Shown here: positions 1-7,622 of the stretch, piece after piece
Layout: each line of letters begins with the position of its first letter
Position numbering within the stretch: the stretch's first letter is position 1
Assembly: GCA_963784135.1 (NCBI GenBank)
Contig: CAWAQG010000012.1
Span: 248,001-312,000, forward strand
Reading direction: 5' to 3'
Source: JADFXI01 sp963784135
GTDB lineage: Bacteria > Nitrospirota > Thermodesulfovibrionia > Thermodesulfovibrionales > Dissulfurispiraceae
Length of the DNA: 64,000 nt
Notes under the pieces: generated by a model
What the model was told of the DNA's origin: nothing
What the model saw: the letters and a program-made list of their open reading frames with translations, nothing else
The model's database searches: none
Translations under genes and position numbers: made by a program

Positions 1-1208
1 ATCATCCATACTCCCAATCCAAATAACAAAAACAAAAAGACGAAGGACAGCACTACCTGAGCAGTGAAGAAAGATTCAATCAAGTGATAGTCATAATCAA
101 TGTTCTGGCCCACAGGAAAGAACAGGAGGCGCAGGTAGGTGACAAGGACCCTGAACTGGGTGAAAAAATAATCCCACCGTGAGAACTCCCTGACCCCATA
201 TGCGCCTGGATCAAGCTGGTGCGTACCGGTCAGACTCATAAGAGTCAGAGGGACAATAATGAGTGTAAGAAGTATGGGGACAAGATAAAGCAGACGGCGA
301 GTAACCCCACCCATCCTCCCCTTATCTAAGGGGAGGAGAGAGGAGGAGTTAAAGAAACAGAACTCGTATAACGCAATCACAAAAGGCAATGTAAAGGCAT
401 TCTCCTTAGTCTTCATAGCGAGCACTGCTGAAAGGATGGAAATTAAAAAGAATGTGAAACGTGAAACGTGAACTGTGAACTGCGAAACGATTCCGGCTTG
501 TCCGGAATCGGTTTCTGAACTCGCAATCAACCTTGCCTTTATATAAAAAACAAGCGAAAGCAGGTAGAAGAATGTCACGAGAGATGCAAACCTCTGGAAC
601 ACATAGGTCACTGCCTCTGTCTGCAGGGGATGGACTGCAAATATGGCGGCGGAGAAAAAAGCGACAAACTTGGGGGCAAGGGGCAAGGGGCAAGGGGCAA
701 GGGACTGGGACCCGCGTTCCAGACTCTGACTGCCAGCTTTTAATTCCTGACCCCTGACCCTTGACCCTTGACCCTTGAAAAAAGGAGTTCTGAAGGTCAA
801 TAGAACAAGAAAATAAACCAGGATGGAGTTTGCAATATGGATGATGATATTTACAATATGATAGCCGGTAACAGACAATCCGTGTATCCTGTAGTTGAGG
901 GCAAAGGTGAGATAGCCGATATAGCGGTTTATGAAGGAACTGTAAAGCTCAAAACCTTTTGCATCAGACGGGCTCGTGAAATAATGGAGGTCTTTTACTA
1001 TTGGATTATTAACAATAAAGTCACTCTCATCCCACTGAAACGGAGCATTGAGGGTGTTGGAGTAGATGATGAGGATGAGAAAAGCGAGACATAGAATGTG
1101 AATAAAAGAATGTGATAAAGACCGTGAAACGTGAGACGTTAAACGTGAAGAGTCAACATCGTTCACTGCTTTTTTTCCAGTTTCACTTTTTTCTTTTTCA
1201 CTTTTCAC
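1..1208 (-). CDS. Polytopic membrane protein, N-terminal part (paralogue of the next gene), runs off left edge
   Basis: An open frame without stops runs on the minus strand from a GTG at 1208 to the window edge. An in-frame stop at 1212-1214 precedes it, and the GTG follows an AAAGG ribosome site. The product matches the N-terminal membrane domain of the gene at 1270-3747 almost residue for residue, including the segment NTLNAPFQWDE and the transmembrane helices after it. It is therefore a tandem duplicate of that TMTC-like or glycosyltransferase-like protein. The DNA offset between copies changes by 18 and 42 bases, both multiples of three, at places where repeat elements differ, so the frame has been kept. 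The C-terminal part, where TPR repeats would be expected, lies outside the window. The start codon is uncertain; substrate unknown. Confidence 0.75.
   Translation of the reverse strand, partial: MKSEKEKSETGKKAVNDVDSSRLTSHVSRSLSHSFIHILCLAFLILIIYSNTLNAPFQWDESDFIVNNPIVKDLHYFTSPSDAKGFELYSSFINRYIGYLTFALNYRIHGLSVTGYHIVNIIIHIANSILVYFLVLLTFRTPFFKGQGSRVRGQELKAGSQSLERGSQSLAPCPLPLAPKFVAFFSAAIFAVHPLQTEAVTYVFQRFASLVTFFYLLSLVFYIKARLIASSETDSGQAGIVSQFTVHVSRFTFFLISILSAVLAMKTKENAFTLPFVIALYEFCFFNSSSLLPLDKGRMGGVTRRLLYLVPILLTLIIVPLTLMSLTGTHQLDPGAYGVREFSRWDYFFTQFRVLVTYLRLLFFPVGQNIDYDYHLIESFFTAQVVLSFVFLFLLFGLGVWM
312..345. repeat. CCTCCCC/GGGGAGG palindrome inside a coding frame
   Basis: A short palindrome, CCTCCCCTTATCTAAGGGGA, lies inside the partial membrane-protein gene and is translated in frame on the minus strand. 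The homologous place in the paralogue (about 2868-2910) holds a CGTGAAA-type repeat instead. Similar C/G-rich palindromes lie between genes at 16066, 30670 and 41044. Confidence 0.6.
450..510. repeat. CGTGAAW heptamer repeat plus CCGGAATC palindrome
   Basis: Tandem 7-nt units of the CGTGAAA type are followed by the palindrome CGATTCCGGCTTGTCCGGAA. The element lies within an open reading frame and is read as Ser-Arg-Phe-Thr-like peptide on the minus strand. A nearly identical palindrome sits next to heptamers at 2519-2543. Confidence 0.7.
671..780. repeat. CAAGGGG/CCCTTGA heptamer hairpin element
   Basis: Four or five direct 7-nt units (GCAAGGG) are followed by about 45 bases and then four units of the complementary type (TGACCCT). 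The arms can form a long imperfect hairpin. The element lies inside the partial membrane-protein gene; the paralogue has the matching element at 3184-3295 with the same unit number. Confidence 0.75.
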
Positions 1209-1285
1209 CTTTCACATGTTTTAATCACATTCTTTAATCACGTTTCACATTTTACATTCTTTAGTTACATTATTTAATCACGGTC
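1122..1285. repeat. CGTGAAW heptamer element at the junction of the two paralogues
   Basis: Heptamer units (CCGTGAAACGTGAGACG) at 1122-1149 lie in the N-terminal codons of the upstream paralogue. A complementary arm (TCACGTTTCACATTTTACAT) runs through the short gap at 1236-1285 into the last codons of the TPR gene. The whole gap between the two genes is thus made of this repeat. Confidence 0.6.
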
Positions 1286-3747
1286 TTTAATAATTCCTGT
1301 GCCTCTTGGTTGTCCGGCCTGATCTTTAGTCCTGCCGTTAATTCCTGGCGGGCCTTATCCATTTGCCCCATCTTATAGTAGACAAGTCCCAGATTAAAAT
1401 AAGCCTCCGGTTCATTCGGTCTCAGGTCAATAGCGGCCTGCAATTCGGGTATTGCCCTGTCAGGCATGTTAAGAGACTGGTAGATGAAGCCAAGATTATT
1501 ACGTGCCTGAACAAAATCCGGCTTCAGTTTAACAGCAAGGATATATTGCTCCATGGCCTTGTCAGGCATGTTGAGAGACTGGTATATAACGCCAAGATTG
1601 AAATATGCCCCCGCCCAATCAGGCTTGAGTTTAAGGGCTGTCAGATATTGTTCTATTGCCTTATCAGGCATGTTGCGAGTCAGATATATACTGCCAAGAC
1701 TACTATGTGCCTCCAGCAAATCCGGCTTGAGCTTAAGGGCGATCAGGTATTGCTCCGTTGCCTCGTCAGTCATGTTGCGAGACTGATAGATAACGCCAAG
1801 GTTGTAATGTGCCTCCGCCCAATCCGGCTTGAGCTTAAGGGCGATCAGATATTGTTCTATTGCCTTATCAGGCATGTTGCTATCTTTATAGATAGTGCCG
1901 AGATTATTATATGCTTTGGCGTAATCAGGATTCAGCCTGATGGCAATCAGATACTGCTCTATAGCCTTATCACGAATATTGAGAGTTTGATAGGTAGTGC
2001 CAAGGCTGTTATGAGCATCCGCCCAATCCGGCTTGAGCTTAATGGCGATCAGGTATTGTTCTGCCGCTTTGTCGGGCATGTTATGCTCTTTATATGCATA
2101 GCCAAGACTATAATGCACCCGTGCCTTGGCAGGAGATTTCTCAGCGGTATCCTTCCATAATCTGATCTCGTCTCCCCACACTTCGTTCCGCTGATATGTG
2201 GCGATTGCCAAAACTCCCATAATAAGGGCAAGCGTAACTACCGTGAATCGTGAAACGTGAAACGTGAAACGCTTAAGGAACGTGAATCGTGAGACGTGAG
2301 ACGTAAAACGTGGAAAAAACCAAAAAACTCCTGTAACGACACAAATAATCATTCCTATTGAAGGCAGATACATGCGATATTCATTGATAAGCATAGGCAA
2401 CGGTATAATGCTTGATTCGACCGAAAGGGTAATAAAAAACCACAGTATTCCAAAACCCATCAATCTGAAATGCCGTGAATCAGTTAAAGGCTGTGAAACG
2501 TGAGACGTGAAACGTGAAACGATTCCGGACAAGCCGGAATCGTTCTCTTTAATGTTATCCTTTGTCTTTATCACCAGATATACTCCCAATCCAAATAACA
2601 AAAACAAAAAGACGAAGGACAGCAATACCTGAGCAGTGAAGAAGGATTCAATCAAGTGATAGTCATAATCAATGTTCTGGCCCACAGGAAAGAAGAGGAG
2701 GCGCAGGTATGTGACAATGACCCTGAACTGGGTGAAAAGATACTCCCACCGTAAAAACACGTTGAACCCATATGCCCCGGGATCGATTTGATGTGCTCCA
2801 CTCAGACTCATAAGCGTCAGCGGGATAATACTGAGTGTAAGAAGTATGGGGACAAGGTATAAAAAACGTGAAAAAGAACGTGAAACGTGAGATGTGAGAC
2901 GTGAAAAGAAACAGAACTCGTATAACGCAATCACGATAGGCAAGGTAAAGGCATTTTCCTTAGTCTTCATAGCGAGCACTGCTGAAATGATTGAGATTAG
3001 GAGGAATGTGAATCGTGAAAAAGGAAGGACGTTGTTGCCTATTCTTGCCTTTATATAAAAAACAAGTGAAAGCAGGTAGAAAAATGTCACGAGAGAGGCA
3101 AACCTCTGGAACACATAGGTCACTGCCTCTGTCTGCAGGGGATGGACAGCAAATATGGCGGCGGAGAAAAAGGCAACCAGCTTAGGGTCAAGGGGCAAGG
3201 GGCAAGGGGCAAGGGATTGGTACTCGCTTTTCAGACTCTGACTGCCGGCTTTTGATTCCTGACCCTTGACCCTTGACCCTTGACCCTTGAAGTATGTAGT
3301 TCTGAAGGTCAATAGAACAAGGAAATAAACAAGGATGGAGTTTGCAATGTGGATGGCGATGTTTACGATATGATATCCGGTAACAGATAAGCCGTGTATC
3401 CTGTAGTTTAGCGCAAATGTGAGATAGCCGACATAGCGGTTTATGAATCCGCTGTAAAGCTCAAACCCTTTTGCATCGGAGGGGTTTGTGAAATAATGAA
3501 GGTCTTTGATAATGGGATTGTCGACGAGAAAGTAACCCTCATCCCACTGAAACGGGGCATTTAGGGTATTGGAGTAGATGATTAGAATAAGAAAGACAAT
3601 ACAAAGAATGTGAATAAAAGACTGTGAAACGTTTAAAGACCGTGAATCGTGAGTCGTGAGACGTGAAGAGTCAACATCGTTCACTACTGTTTTTCTATTT
3701 ACGTTCTTTGAGTCTGTCTGTTTGGTTTTTGTTTCTTTGCGATTCAC
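1270..3747 (-). CDS. Polytopic membrane protein with eight C-terminal TPR repeats (TMTC-like)
   Basis: The 825-residue product has a short polar N-terminus, roughly ten hydrophobic segments up to about residue 510, and eight TPR units of 34 residues (ARVHYSLGYAYKEHNMPDKA onward). The segment NTLNAPFQWDE after the first helix and the TPR tail fit the TMTC/DUF1736 or glycosyltransferase-39-like family, whose members act on sugars or proteins at the membrane; the actual reaction is unknown. The start ATG overlaps the trpC stop by 4 nt, suggesting coupling. Several loops between helices are encoded by repeat elements and read as SRFTFHVSRFT-like or GQGSRVKGQ-like peptides. These are probably tolerated insertions, since the flanking helices are intact. 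Confidence 0.8.
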   Translation of the reverse strand: MNRKETKTKQTDSKNVNRKTVVNDVDSSRLTTHDSRSLNVSQSFIHILCIVFLILIIYSNTLNAPFQWDEGYFLVDNPIIKDLHYFTNPSDAKGFELYSGFINRYVGYLTFALNYRIHGLSVTGYHIVNIAIHIANSILVYFLVLLTFRTTYFKGQGSRVKGQESKAGSQSLKSEYQSLAPCPLPLDPKLVAFFSAAIFAVHPLQTEAVTYVFQRFASLVTFFYLLSLVFYIKARIGNNVLPFSRFTFLLISIISAVLAMKTKENAFTLPIVIALYEFCFFSRLTSHVSRSFSRFLYLVPILLTLSIIPLTLMSLSGAHQIDPGAYGFNVFLRWEYLFTQFRVIVTYLRLLFFPVGQNIDYDYHLIESFFTAQVLLSFVFLFLLFGLGVYLVIKTKDNIKENDSGLSGIVSRFTSHVSQPLTDSRHFRLMGFGILWFFITLSVESSIIPLPMLINEYRMYLPSIGMIICVVTGVFWFFPRFTSHVSRFTFLKRFTFHVSRFTVVTLALIMGVLAIATYQRNEVWGDEIRLWKDTAEKSPAKARVHYSLGYAYKEHNMPDKAAEQYLIAIKLKPDWADAHNSLGTTYQTLNIRDKAIEQYLIAIRLNPDYAKAYNNLGTIYKDSNMPDKAIEQYLIALKLKPDWAEAHYNLGVIYQSRNMTDEATEQYLIALKLKPDLLEAHSSLGSIYLTRNMPDKAIEQYLTALKLKPDWAGAYFNLGVIYQSLNMPDKAMEQYILAVKLKPDFVQARNNLGFIYQSLNMPDRAIPELQAAIDLRPNEPEAYFNLGLVYYKMGQMDKARQELTAGLKIRPDNQEAQELLKTVIK
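1300..2135 (-). repeat. Eight 102-bp TPR-coding direct repeats
   Basis: Consecutive 102-bp units encode 34-residue TPR motifs with core NMPDKAIEQYLIALKLKPDW. Several units are very similar at DNA level, which points to recent internal duplication and allows copy-number change by recombination. Confidence 0.8.
2241..2312. repeat. CGTGAAW heptamer array inside the TPR gene
   Basis: About nine CGTGAAT/CGTGAAA/CGTGAGA units in tandem lie inside the coding sequence. On the minus strand they are read as alternating Ser-Arg-Phe-Thr and His-Val-Ser residues, in a loop before the last membrane segment. No stop codon is created. Confidence 0.8.
2490..2545. repeat. CGTGAAW heptamers plus CCGGAATC palindrome inside the TPR gene
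   Basis: Four heptamer units are followed by the palindrome CGATTCCGGACAAGCCGGAA. The element is in frame within a loop of the membrane domain. The same combination occurs at 450-510 in the paralogue, but in a different loop. Confidence 0.75.
2868..2910. repeat. CGTGAAW heptamers inside the TPR gene
   Basis: Five to six degenerate heptamers are translated in frame between two membrane helices. The homologous site in the upstream paralogue carries an unrelated CCTCCCC palindrome (312-345), showing that this loop has been hit by different elements. Confidence 0.7.
3184..3295. repeat. CAAGGGG/CCCTTGA heptamer hairpin inside the TPR gene
   Basis: Four AGGGGCA-type units and, after a spacer of about 45 bases, four TGACCCT units form inverted arms. 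The element is translated in frame (FKGQGSRVKGQ at one arm). It matches the element at 671-780 in the paralogue, so it predates the gene duplication. Confidence 0.75.
3623..3672. repeat. CGTGAAW heptamers in the first codons of the TPR gene
   Basis: Units of CGTGAATCGTGAGTCGTGAG are read on the minus strand as part of the polar N-terminus (SRLTTHDSRS). The paralogue has a similar array at 1122-1149. Confidence 0.7.
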
Positions 3748-4568
3748 GATTCACCAACAGTAGGTGCTTTGGAAGCACGATTCACGGTCTTTAAGAGTTC
3801 GTCGATCTTTGCCCCGATATCTTTTGCCGCCATCAGCGATGTGCCTACAAGTATCGCGTTTACTCCGGCGTCCATAAGCGTTACAACGTCATCTCTGTTT
3901 CTGATGCCGCTTTCGCTTACTACGATGCGGTCTTCCGGTATCTCTTTTTTCAGCCTGAGAGTTGTTGAAAGATCGATTTTTAGTGTCTTAAGGTCGCGAT
4001 TGTTTATGCCGATAATCTCAGCCTTGACCAATAGCGCTTTTTCAAGGTCTTCTTCGTTGTGCACTTCAAAAAGGACCCCAAGCTTTAATTCGCCGGCCAA
4101 ATGTAAATATTCCTGTGCCTGGTTCTTCTCCAGGGCTGCGGCAATGAGCAGCAGGGCATCTGCACGGTGCGCTTTAGATTCATATATCTGATAATCATCA
4201 AATATAAAATCTTTCCTCAAAATCGGTTTTGACGTAACGTCCCTTACTATTGTCAGGTACGAGAGGCTGCCTTGGAAAAAATCTTCTTCAGTGAGGACGG
4301 ACAGGGCGCTGACAGGTTTTCTTTCATAAAGGGAGGCTATTGCCACGGGATCAAAGCCGGGCCGTATAAGACCTTTTGAAGGCGATGCCTTTTTTAATTC
4401 GGCAATGAGCCTGATTTCTCCTTTACCGGCTTTCAAAGCACTTCCGAAGTCCCTTGTTTTATCGTCGGCATCTGCAATGGCACGTTTTAACTCGTTCAGT
4501 GGGACAGTGCCTTTTGAGTGTGCAAGGCGTTCGGCTTTCTTTTGGGTTATAGTGGTGAGGACATCCAT
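3744..4568 (-). CDS. trpC: Indole-3-glycerol-phosphate synthase
   Basis: The enzyme converts 1-(2-carboxyphenylamino)-1-deoxyribulose 5-phosphate to indole-3-glycerol phosphate in cytosolic tryptophan synthesis. The 274-residue protein has the usual length and family motifs: AELKKASPSKG (catalytic Lys region), the ILRKDFI segment, INNRDLKT and a phosphate-binding end (VSESGI, ILVGTSLM). No other trp genes are adjacent; the gene is followed by the TPR membrane gene with a 4-nt overlap. The start ATG at 4568 fits the family N-terminus (DVLTTITQKKAERL). The IS element lies just upstream, so its promoter must fall in the roughly 90 bases between them. Confidence 0.95.
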   Translation of the reverse strand: MDVLTTITQKKAERLAHSKGTVPLNELKRAIADADDKTRDFGSALKAGKGEIRLIAELKKASPSKGLIRPGFDPVAIASLYERKPVSALSVLTEEDFFQGSLSYLTIVRDVTSKPILRKDFIFDDYQIYESKAHRADALLLIAAALEKNQAQEYLHLAGELKLGVLFEVHNEEDLEKALLVKAEIIGINNRDLKTLKIDLSTTLRLKKEIPEDRIVVSESGIRNRDDVVTLMDAGVNAILVGTSLMAAKDIGAKIDELLKTVNRASKAPTVGES

Positions 4569-4751
4569 TAGATGATTTTACTGTACTCCAGCGCTCAAAA
4601 ACAATACAAAGCAATCCAAATAAAGTTTACCGTGAGTTCCCCGCAATTAAGATAAAAGTCGTCATTCCCGCACACAGACTGTGTCACAATTAAATATTGC
4701 CACTGAATTTATAAAGCCTTTGATATTGCACAGTCCATTCCAATTAATTTC

Positions 4752-4785
4752 GTCATTCCCGCAGGTAGTAAGCGGGAATCCATGT
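4752..4785. repeat. CATTCCCGC palindromic repeat within the IS left end
   Basis: GTCATTCCCGCAGGTAGTAA followed by GCGGGAATCCA forms a small hairpin. It is the same unit as at 14832 and lies between the transposase stop and the left inverted repeat, so this IS copy has itself received a repeat. Confidence 0.65.
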
Positions 4786-4849
4786 TTTATCCAAATTGGC
4801 CCTTATTTCAATTGATTCGTATGTTTGTGCCAGTATCTTTTCATCCAAA

Positions 4850-6307
4850 TCATCCCAGTGCTGCCATAATGCCGGACATCCCCAGTATCGTTATCATTCT
4901 CGATATGTTAAAGCAGGTGGATAACAATGCCATTTCCGCATTTACCCCTTTGATCCCTCTTAACAGAAATGCTCCTACTTTTAAATTCCCTTTGATATGC
5001 CCAAACGGCAATTCTGCTTTCTCCTTCCGCTTCTTATAGATCAACTGCCCCTTGTCACTTCTATAAAGAGCTTCCAGTTCTTCTTTTACATGCTCATCCC
5101 TTAGCCGAATTATCGCTCTCCCCCTCGTATTATTTGTGCATTTGCCATAATGCTTACACTGAAGACAATTCGATGGCCCTTTGATTCTGTATAAGTAATG
5201 CCCCTTTACCTCACTGTAATGCGAATATTTTAACGGCTTGCCTTCAGGGCATAGATACTGATTGTTTTCTTTGTCATAGAGAAATTTATCCTTCCCAAAT
5301 GGATCGTCCTCCTGAGGCTTGTGCAATGCCTGTTTCTGAGTCGGCACTATTACCTCAATTTTCTCCTCTACCGCATCCTTTAGGTTCCCAGTATTGGCAT
5401 ACCCGGCATCTGCACACGCTGTCTCACATTTCCTGCCAAGTACTTCATTAGCCTGTTTTACCTGCTCTGAAAACTGGTTCGTATCATTACTTTCATTTAC
5501 TACATCGCTGTTCACTATCAACCCATGCTTTTCATCTACCGCTATCTGCGCGTTATACCCAGCATGTGTGCCTTGCCTTCCCTTTACTTTTATGCAATCC
5601 TCATCCACTGCGTTTAGCTGCGTCCTTTCTTCTTTCTTTATCTTCTCCACTATCGCTTGCACTTTCTCTTTCAATACCAACTTATCTTTTAACTCTTCCG
5701 ACATGCCTATATGCGTTCCGCCTTCACTGTTATCTGCCTGCTCGCATTCTTTTAATATTTCTTCTATTTGTTTGTCTGTCCTCTCCAATACTTTCCGGCA
5801 CCTCTCCTCAGTCCATGTATGGTTAATCGATGCGTTTGCTCTAATCTTGCTTCCGTCTATGAATAGAGTGTTGCCTTCTATCAGCTTTAATTCAATGCAC
5901 AGCCTCACACACTGCCTTAATACCTTTTTCAACGCAGCTATATTGTCACGCCGAAATTTTGCTATCGTCTTATGGTCAGGCTTCATTCCCCCCGTAAGCC
6001 AGATGAATGATAGATTGTGATGCAATGCCCTCTCCAGTTTCCTCGAACTCCTCCAGCCATATGAATACCCATATACCAAAATCTTTAACATCGCCTTAGG
6101 ATCATAGGCCGAATTCCCCACTTTGACCTCTTCAATCTCTATTCCCAATTGTTCTAAATTCAAGGCCTCCACAAACGCATCATATGCCCTTACAGGATCA
6201 TCCTCTCCTACATAATCCTCTATCGTCGGAGGCAACAGCATTACTTGCTCCCTGTTCCCTATCCTATATGCCACTTGTCTATTTCTCCTTCTTGCTTGTG
6301 ATTCCAT
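4850..6307 (-). CDS. IS1182 family transposase
   Basis: The 485-residue product has the order typical of the family: an N-terminal DUF772-like domain (PKAMLKILVYGYSYGWRSSR, residues about 70-90), GMKPDHKTIAKFRRDN, then a DDE catalytic core with the first Asp in LFIDGSKIRANAS and the second in CADAGYANTGNL. A zinc-like segment follows (CLQCKHYGKC). The C-terminal ELPFGHIKGNLKVGAFLLRG provides the last acidic residue region. The length is normal and no frameshift is seen, so the element may be active. Start ATG at 6307. Confidence 0.9.
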   Translation of the reverse strand: MESQARRRNRQVAYRIGNREQVMLLPPTIEDYVGEDDPVRAYDAFVEALNLEQLGIEIEEVKVGNSAYDPKAMLKILVYGYSYGWRSSRKLERALHHNLSFIWLTGGMKPDHKTIAKFRRDNIAALKKVLRQCVRLCIELKLIEGNTLFIDGSKIRANASINHTWTEERCRKVLERTDKQIEEILKECEQADNSEGGTHIGMSEELKDKLVLKEKVQAIVEKIKKEERTQLNAVDEDCIKVKGRQGTHAGYNAQIAVDEKHGLIVNSDVVNESNDTNQFSEQVKQANEVLGRKCETACADAGYANTGNLKDAVEEKIEVIVPTQKQALHKPQEDDPFGKDKFLYDKENNQYLCPEGKPLKYSHYSEVKGHYLYRIKGPSNCLQCKHYGKCTNNTRGRAIIRLRDEHVKEELEALYRSDKGQLIYKKRKEKAELPFGHIKGNLKVGAFLLRGIKGVNAEMALLSTCFNISRMITILGMSGIMAALG

Positions 6308-6385
6308 ATATTATATATCGCCTTGCTAATTGTGACACAGTCTGTGTGCGGGAATGACGGGCAAAGATTGCAATAAAACTTTACC

Positions 6386-6415
6386 TTGACAAGCTGTCGC
6401 AACATAAGGTATAAA
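6386..6415 (+). promoter_or_regulatory. Likely sigma70-type promoter of the nuo operon
   Basis: A consensus -35 hexamer TTGACA (6386-6391) is followed after 18 bases by TATAAA (6410-6415). NuoA starts 42 bases further on. The IS right end is only 26 bp upstream of the -35 box. Confidence 0.65.
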
Positions 6416-6457
6416 TAGCAATTTGGTTCAAAAGAAAAACTACACCTGAGGTAATAG

Positions 6458-6841
6458 ATGAATCCAATGATTCCAGGTAGTTTTGTGCCCACCTCATACT
6501 TACCAGTATTAATATTTATGATAATTGCCTTCTTTTTTGGATTCGGAGCTCTTCTTGTGGGCCATCTGTTCAGGCTTAAAAGGTCTTACCCGGAAAAACT
6601 CATGGCTTATGAATCGGGAAACCCCCCCGTCGGAGAGGCGAGGCAGCGGTTCAATGTCAGGTTCTATATTATCGCCATGCTATTTGTTATATTTGATGTC
6701 GAAGCTGTTTTCCTGTACCCGTGGGCGCTTGTGTACGATAAAATCGGTCTTTATGCGCTGACAGAAATGATGCTTTTCATAGCGGTGCTGGTTATAGGAT
6801 ATATCTATGCCTGGAAAAAAGAGGCATTTGAATGGGATTAA
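6458..6841 (+). CDS. nuoA: NADH-quinone oxidoreductase subunit A
   Basis: NuoA is a small inner-membrane subunit of complex I at the junction of the peripheral and membrane arms. The 127-residue protein has three hydrophobic segments and the conserved loop YESGNPPVGEARQRFNVRFY, followed by FVIFDVEAVFLYPWA, both diagnostic. The start ATG has the ribosome site GAGGT eight bases before it. It is the first gene of the nuo operon, behind a good promoter, and is separated from nuoB by a 169-bp repeat element rather than by the usual short gap. Confidence 0.97.
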   Translation: MNPMIPGSFVPTSYLPVLIFMIIAFFFGFGALLVGHLFRLKRSYPEKLMAYESGNPPVGEARQRFNVRFYIIAMLFVIFDVEAVFLYPWALVYDKIGLYALTEMMLFIAVLVIGYIYAWKKEAFEWD

Positions 6842-6843
6842 AA

Positions 6844-7000
6844 ACCGTGAAACGTGAATCGTGAATCGTGAGAAGTAAAAGAATAAAGACTAAAGAGACA
6901 GATACAAAGAATACGGCAGTGAGGCGTGTTGACTATTCACGTCTCACGTTTCACGATCTTTACCGATTCACGTCTCACGATTCACGTTTCACGGTTTTTA
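6844..7000. repeat. CGTGAAW heptamer hairpin element between nuoA and nuoB
   Basis: The left arm (CCGTGAAACGTGAATCGTGA onward, 6845-6872) and right arm (to CACGATTCACGTTTCACGG at about 6999) are inverted copies built from 7-nt units. They are separated by about 65 bases and an extra inner arm. The element fills the whole gap, leaving only the nuoB ribosome site. Confidence 0.85.
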
Positions 7001-7010
7001 AGGAGGGCAT

Positions 7011-7532
7011 ATGGTAGTTGATGACATTTCAGGCGTGGTAACGGTGGAAGAGGGGTTGCGTGTGATTCCCGGGGCAAACACCGTAATAGCCACTTTTGAC
7101 AAGCTCGTGGACTGGGCCAGATTATCGTCCCTATGGCCGATGACTTTTGGACTGGCCTGCTGTGCTATCGAAATGATGACGACGGGATCGTCACACTATG
7201 ATTTGGACAGACTGGGAATAATTTTCCGGGGATCTCCGAGACAGGCGGATTTCGTTATCATCGCAGGTACCGTCACAAAAAAAATGTCTCCCATTATACG
7301 CAGAGTCTATGACCAGATGGCCGAGCCAAGGTATGTCATAGCGATGGGCAGTTGTGCCTGCAGCGGAGGGATCTTCAATACATACAGCACTGTTCAGGGT
7401 GTTGATACCTTTTTGCCGGTAGATGTTTATATCCCCGGGTGCCCTCCAAGGCCTGAAGCTCTTCTGGAAGGGATCATCAAGCTCCAGGAAAAGATAAAGA
7501 ATGAACATTTCAAATGGAGTATGTGGAGGTGA
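7011..7532 (+). CDS. nuoB: NADH-quinone oxidoreductase subunit B
   Basis: NuoB holds iron-sulfur cluster N2, which passes electrons to quinone. The four cluster ligands are visible: the adjacent pair in GLACCAIEMM (about residues 50-51), one in MGSCACSGG and one in PGCPPRPEALLEG. At 173 residues the length is normal. A strong AAGGAGGG ribosome site precedes the ATG, directly after the repeat element. The next gene, nuoC, lies 90 bp downstream behind another repeat element. Confidence 0.97.
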   Translation: MVVDDISGVVTVEEGLRVIPGANTVIATFDKLVDWARLSSLWPMTFGLACCAIEMMTTGSSHYDLDRLGIIFRGSPRQADFVIIAGTVTKKMSPIIRRVYDQMAEPRYVIAMGSCACSGGIFNTYSTVQGVDTFLPVDVYIPGCPPRPEALLEGIIKLQEKIKNEHFKWSMWR

Positions 7533-7617
7533 AAACGTGAGACGTGAATCGTGAGACGTGAATCGCAAAGGCTTTAAGTCTTTTCGGCTCACGACTCACG
7601 ACTCACGATTCACGGAT
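7533..7617. repeat. CGTGAAW heptamer hairpin element between nuoB and nuoC
   Basis: Four units on the left (ACGTGAGACGTGAATCGTGA) and four on the right (CTCACGACTCACGATTCACG) form inverted arms around a loop of about 30 bases. The element reaches to 5 bases before the nuoC ATG, leaving no obvious ribosome site. Confidence 0.85.
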
Positions 7618-7622
7618 TTGAT

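Larger units (their letters stand above)
4660..6359. mobile_element. IS1182-like insertion sequence inserted in a CATTCCCGC repeat
   Basis: The element is bounded by perfect 33-bp inverted ends: 4660-4692 (CGTCATTCCCGCACACAGAC then TGTGTCACAATTA) and its exact complement at 6327-6359. The outer 12 bases (CGTCATTCCCGC) match the arms of a repeat found elsewhere (4752, 14832), so the IS proper may begin inside and have entered a palindromic repeat at its loop. It carries one transposase gene on the minus strand and ends 26 bp before the nuo promoter. Confidence 0.8.

Noticed and set aside
837..1094. Plus-strand 85-codon frame
   Set aside because: It is the complement of the membrane-protein frame, which is supported by close similarity to the paralogue; no independent protein features.
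1300..2135. Regular direct repeats resembling a CRISPR array
   Set aside because: The 102-bp units code for TPR motifs in frame and have no constant repeat with variable spacers of equal size.
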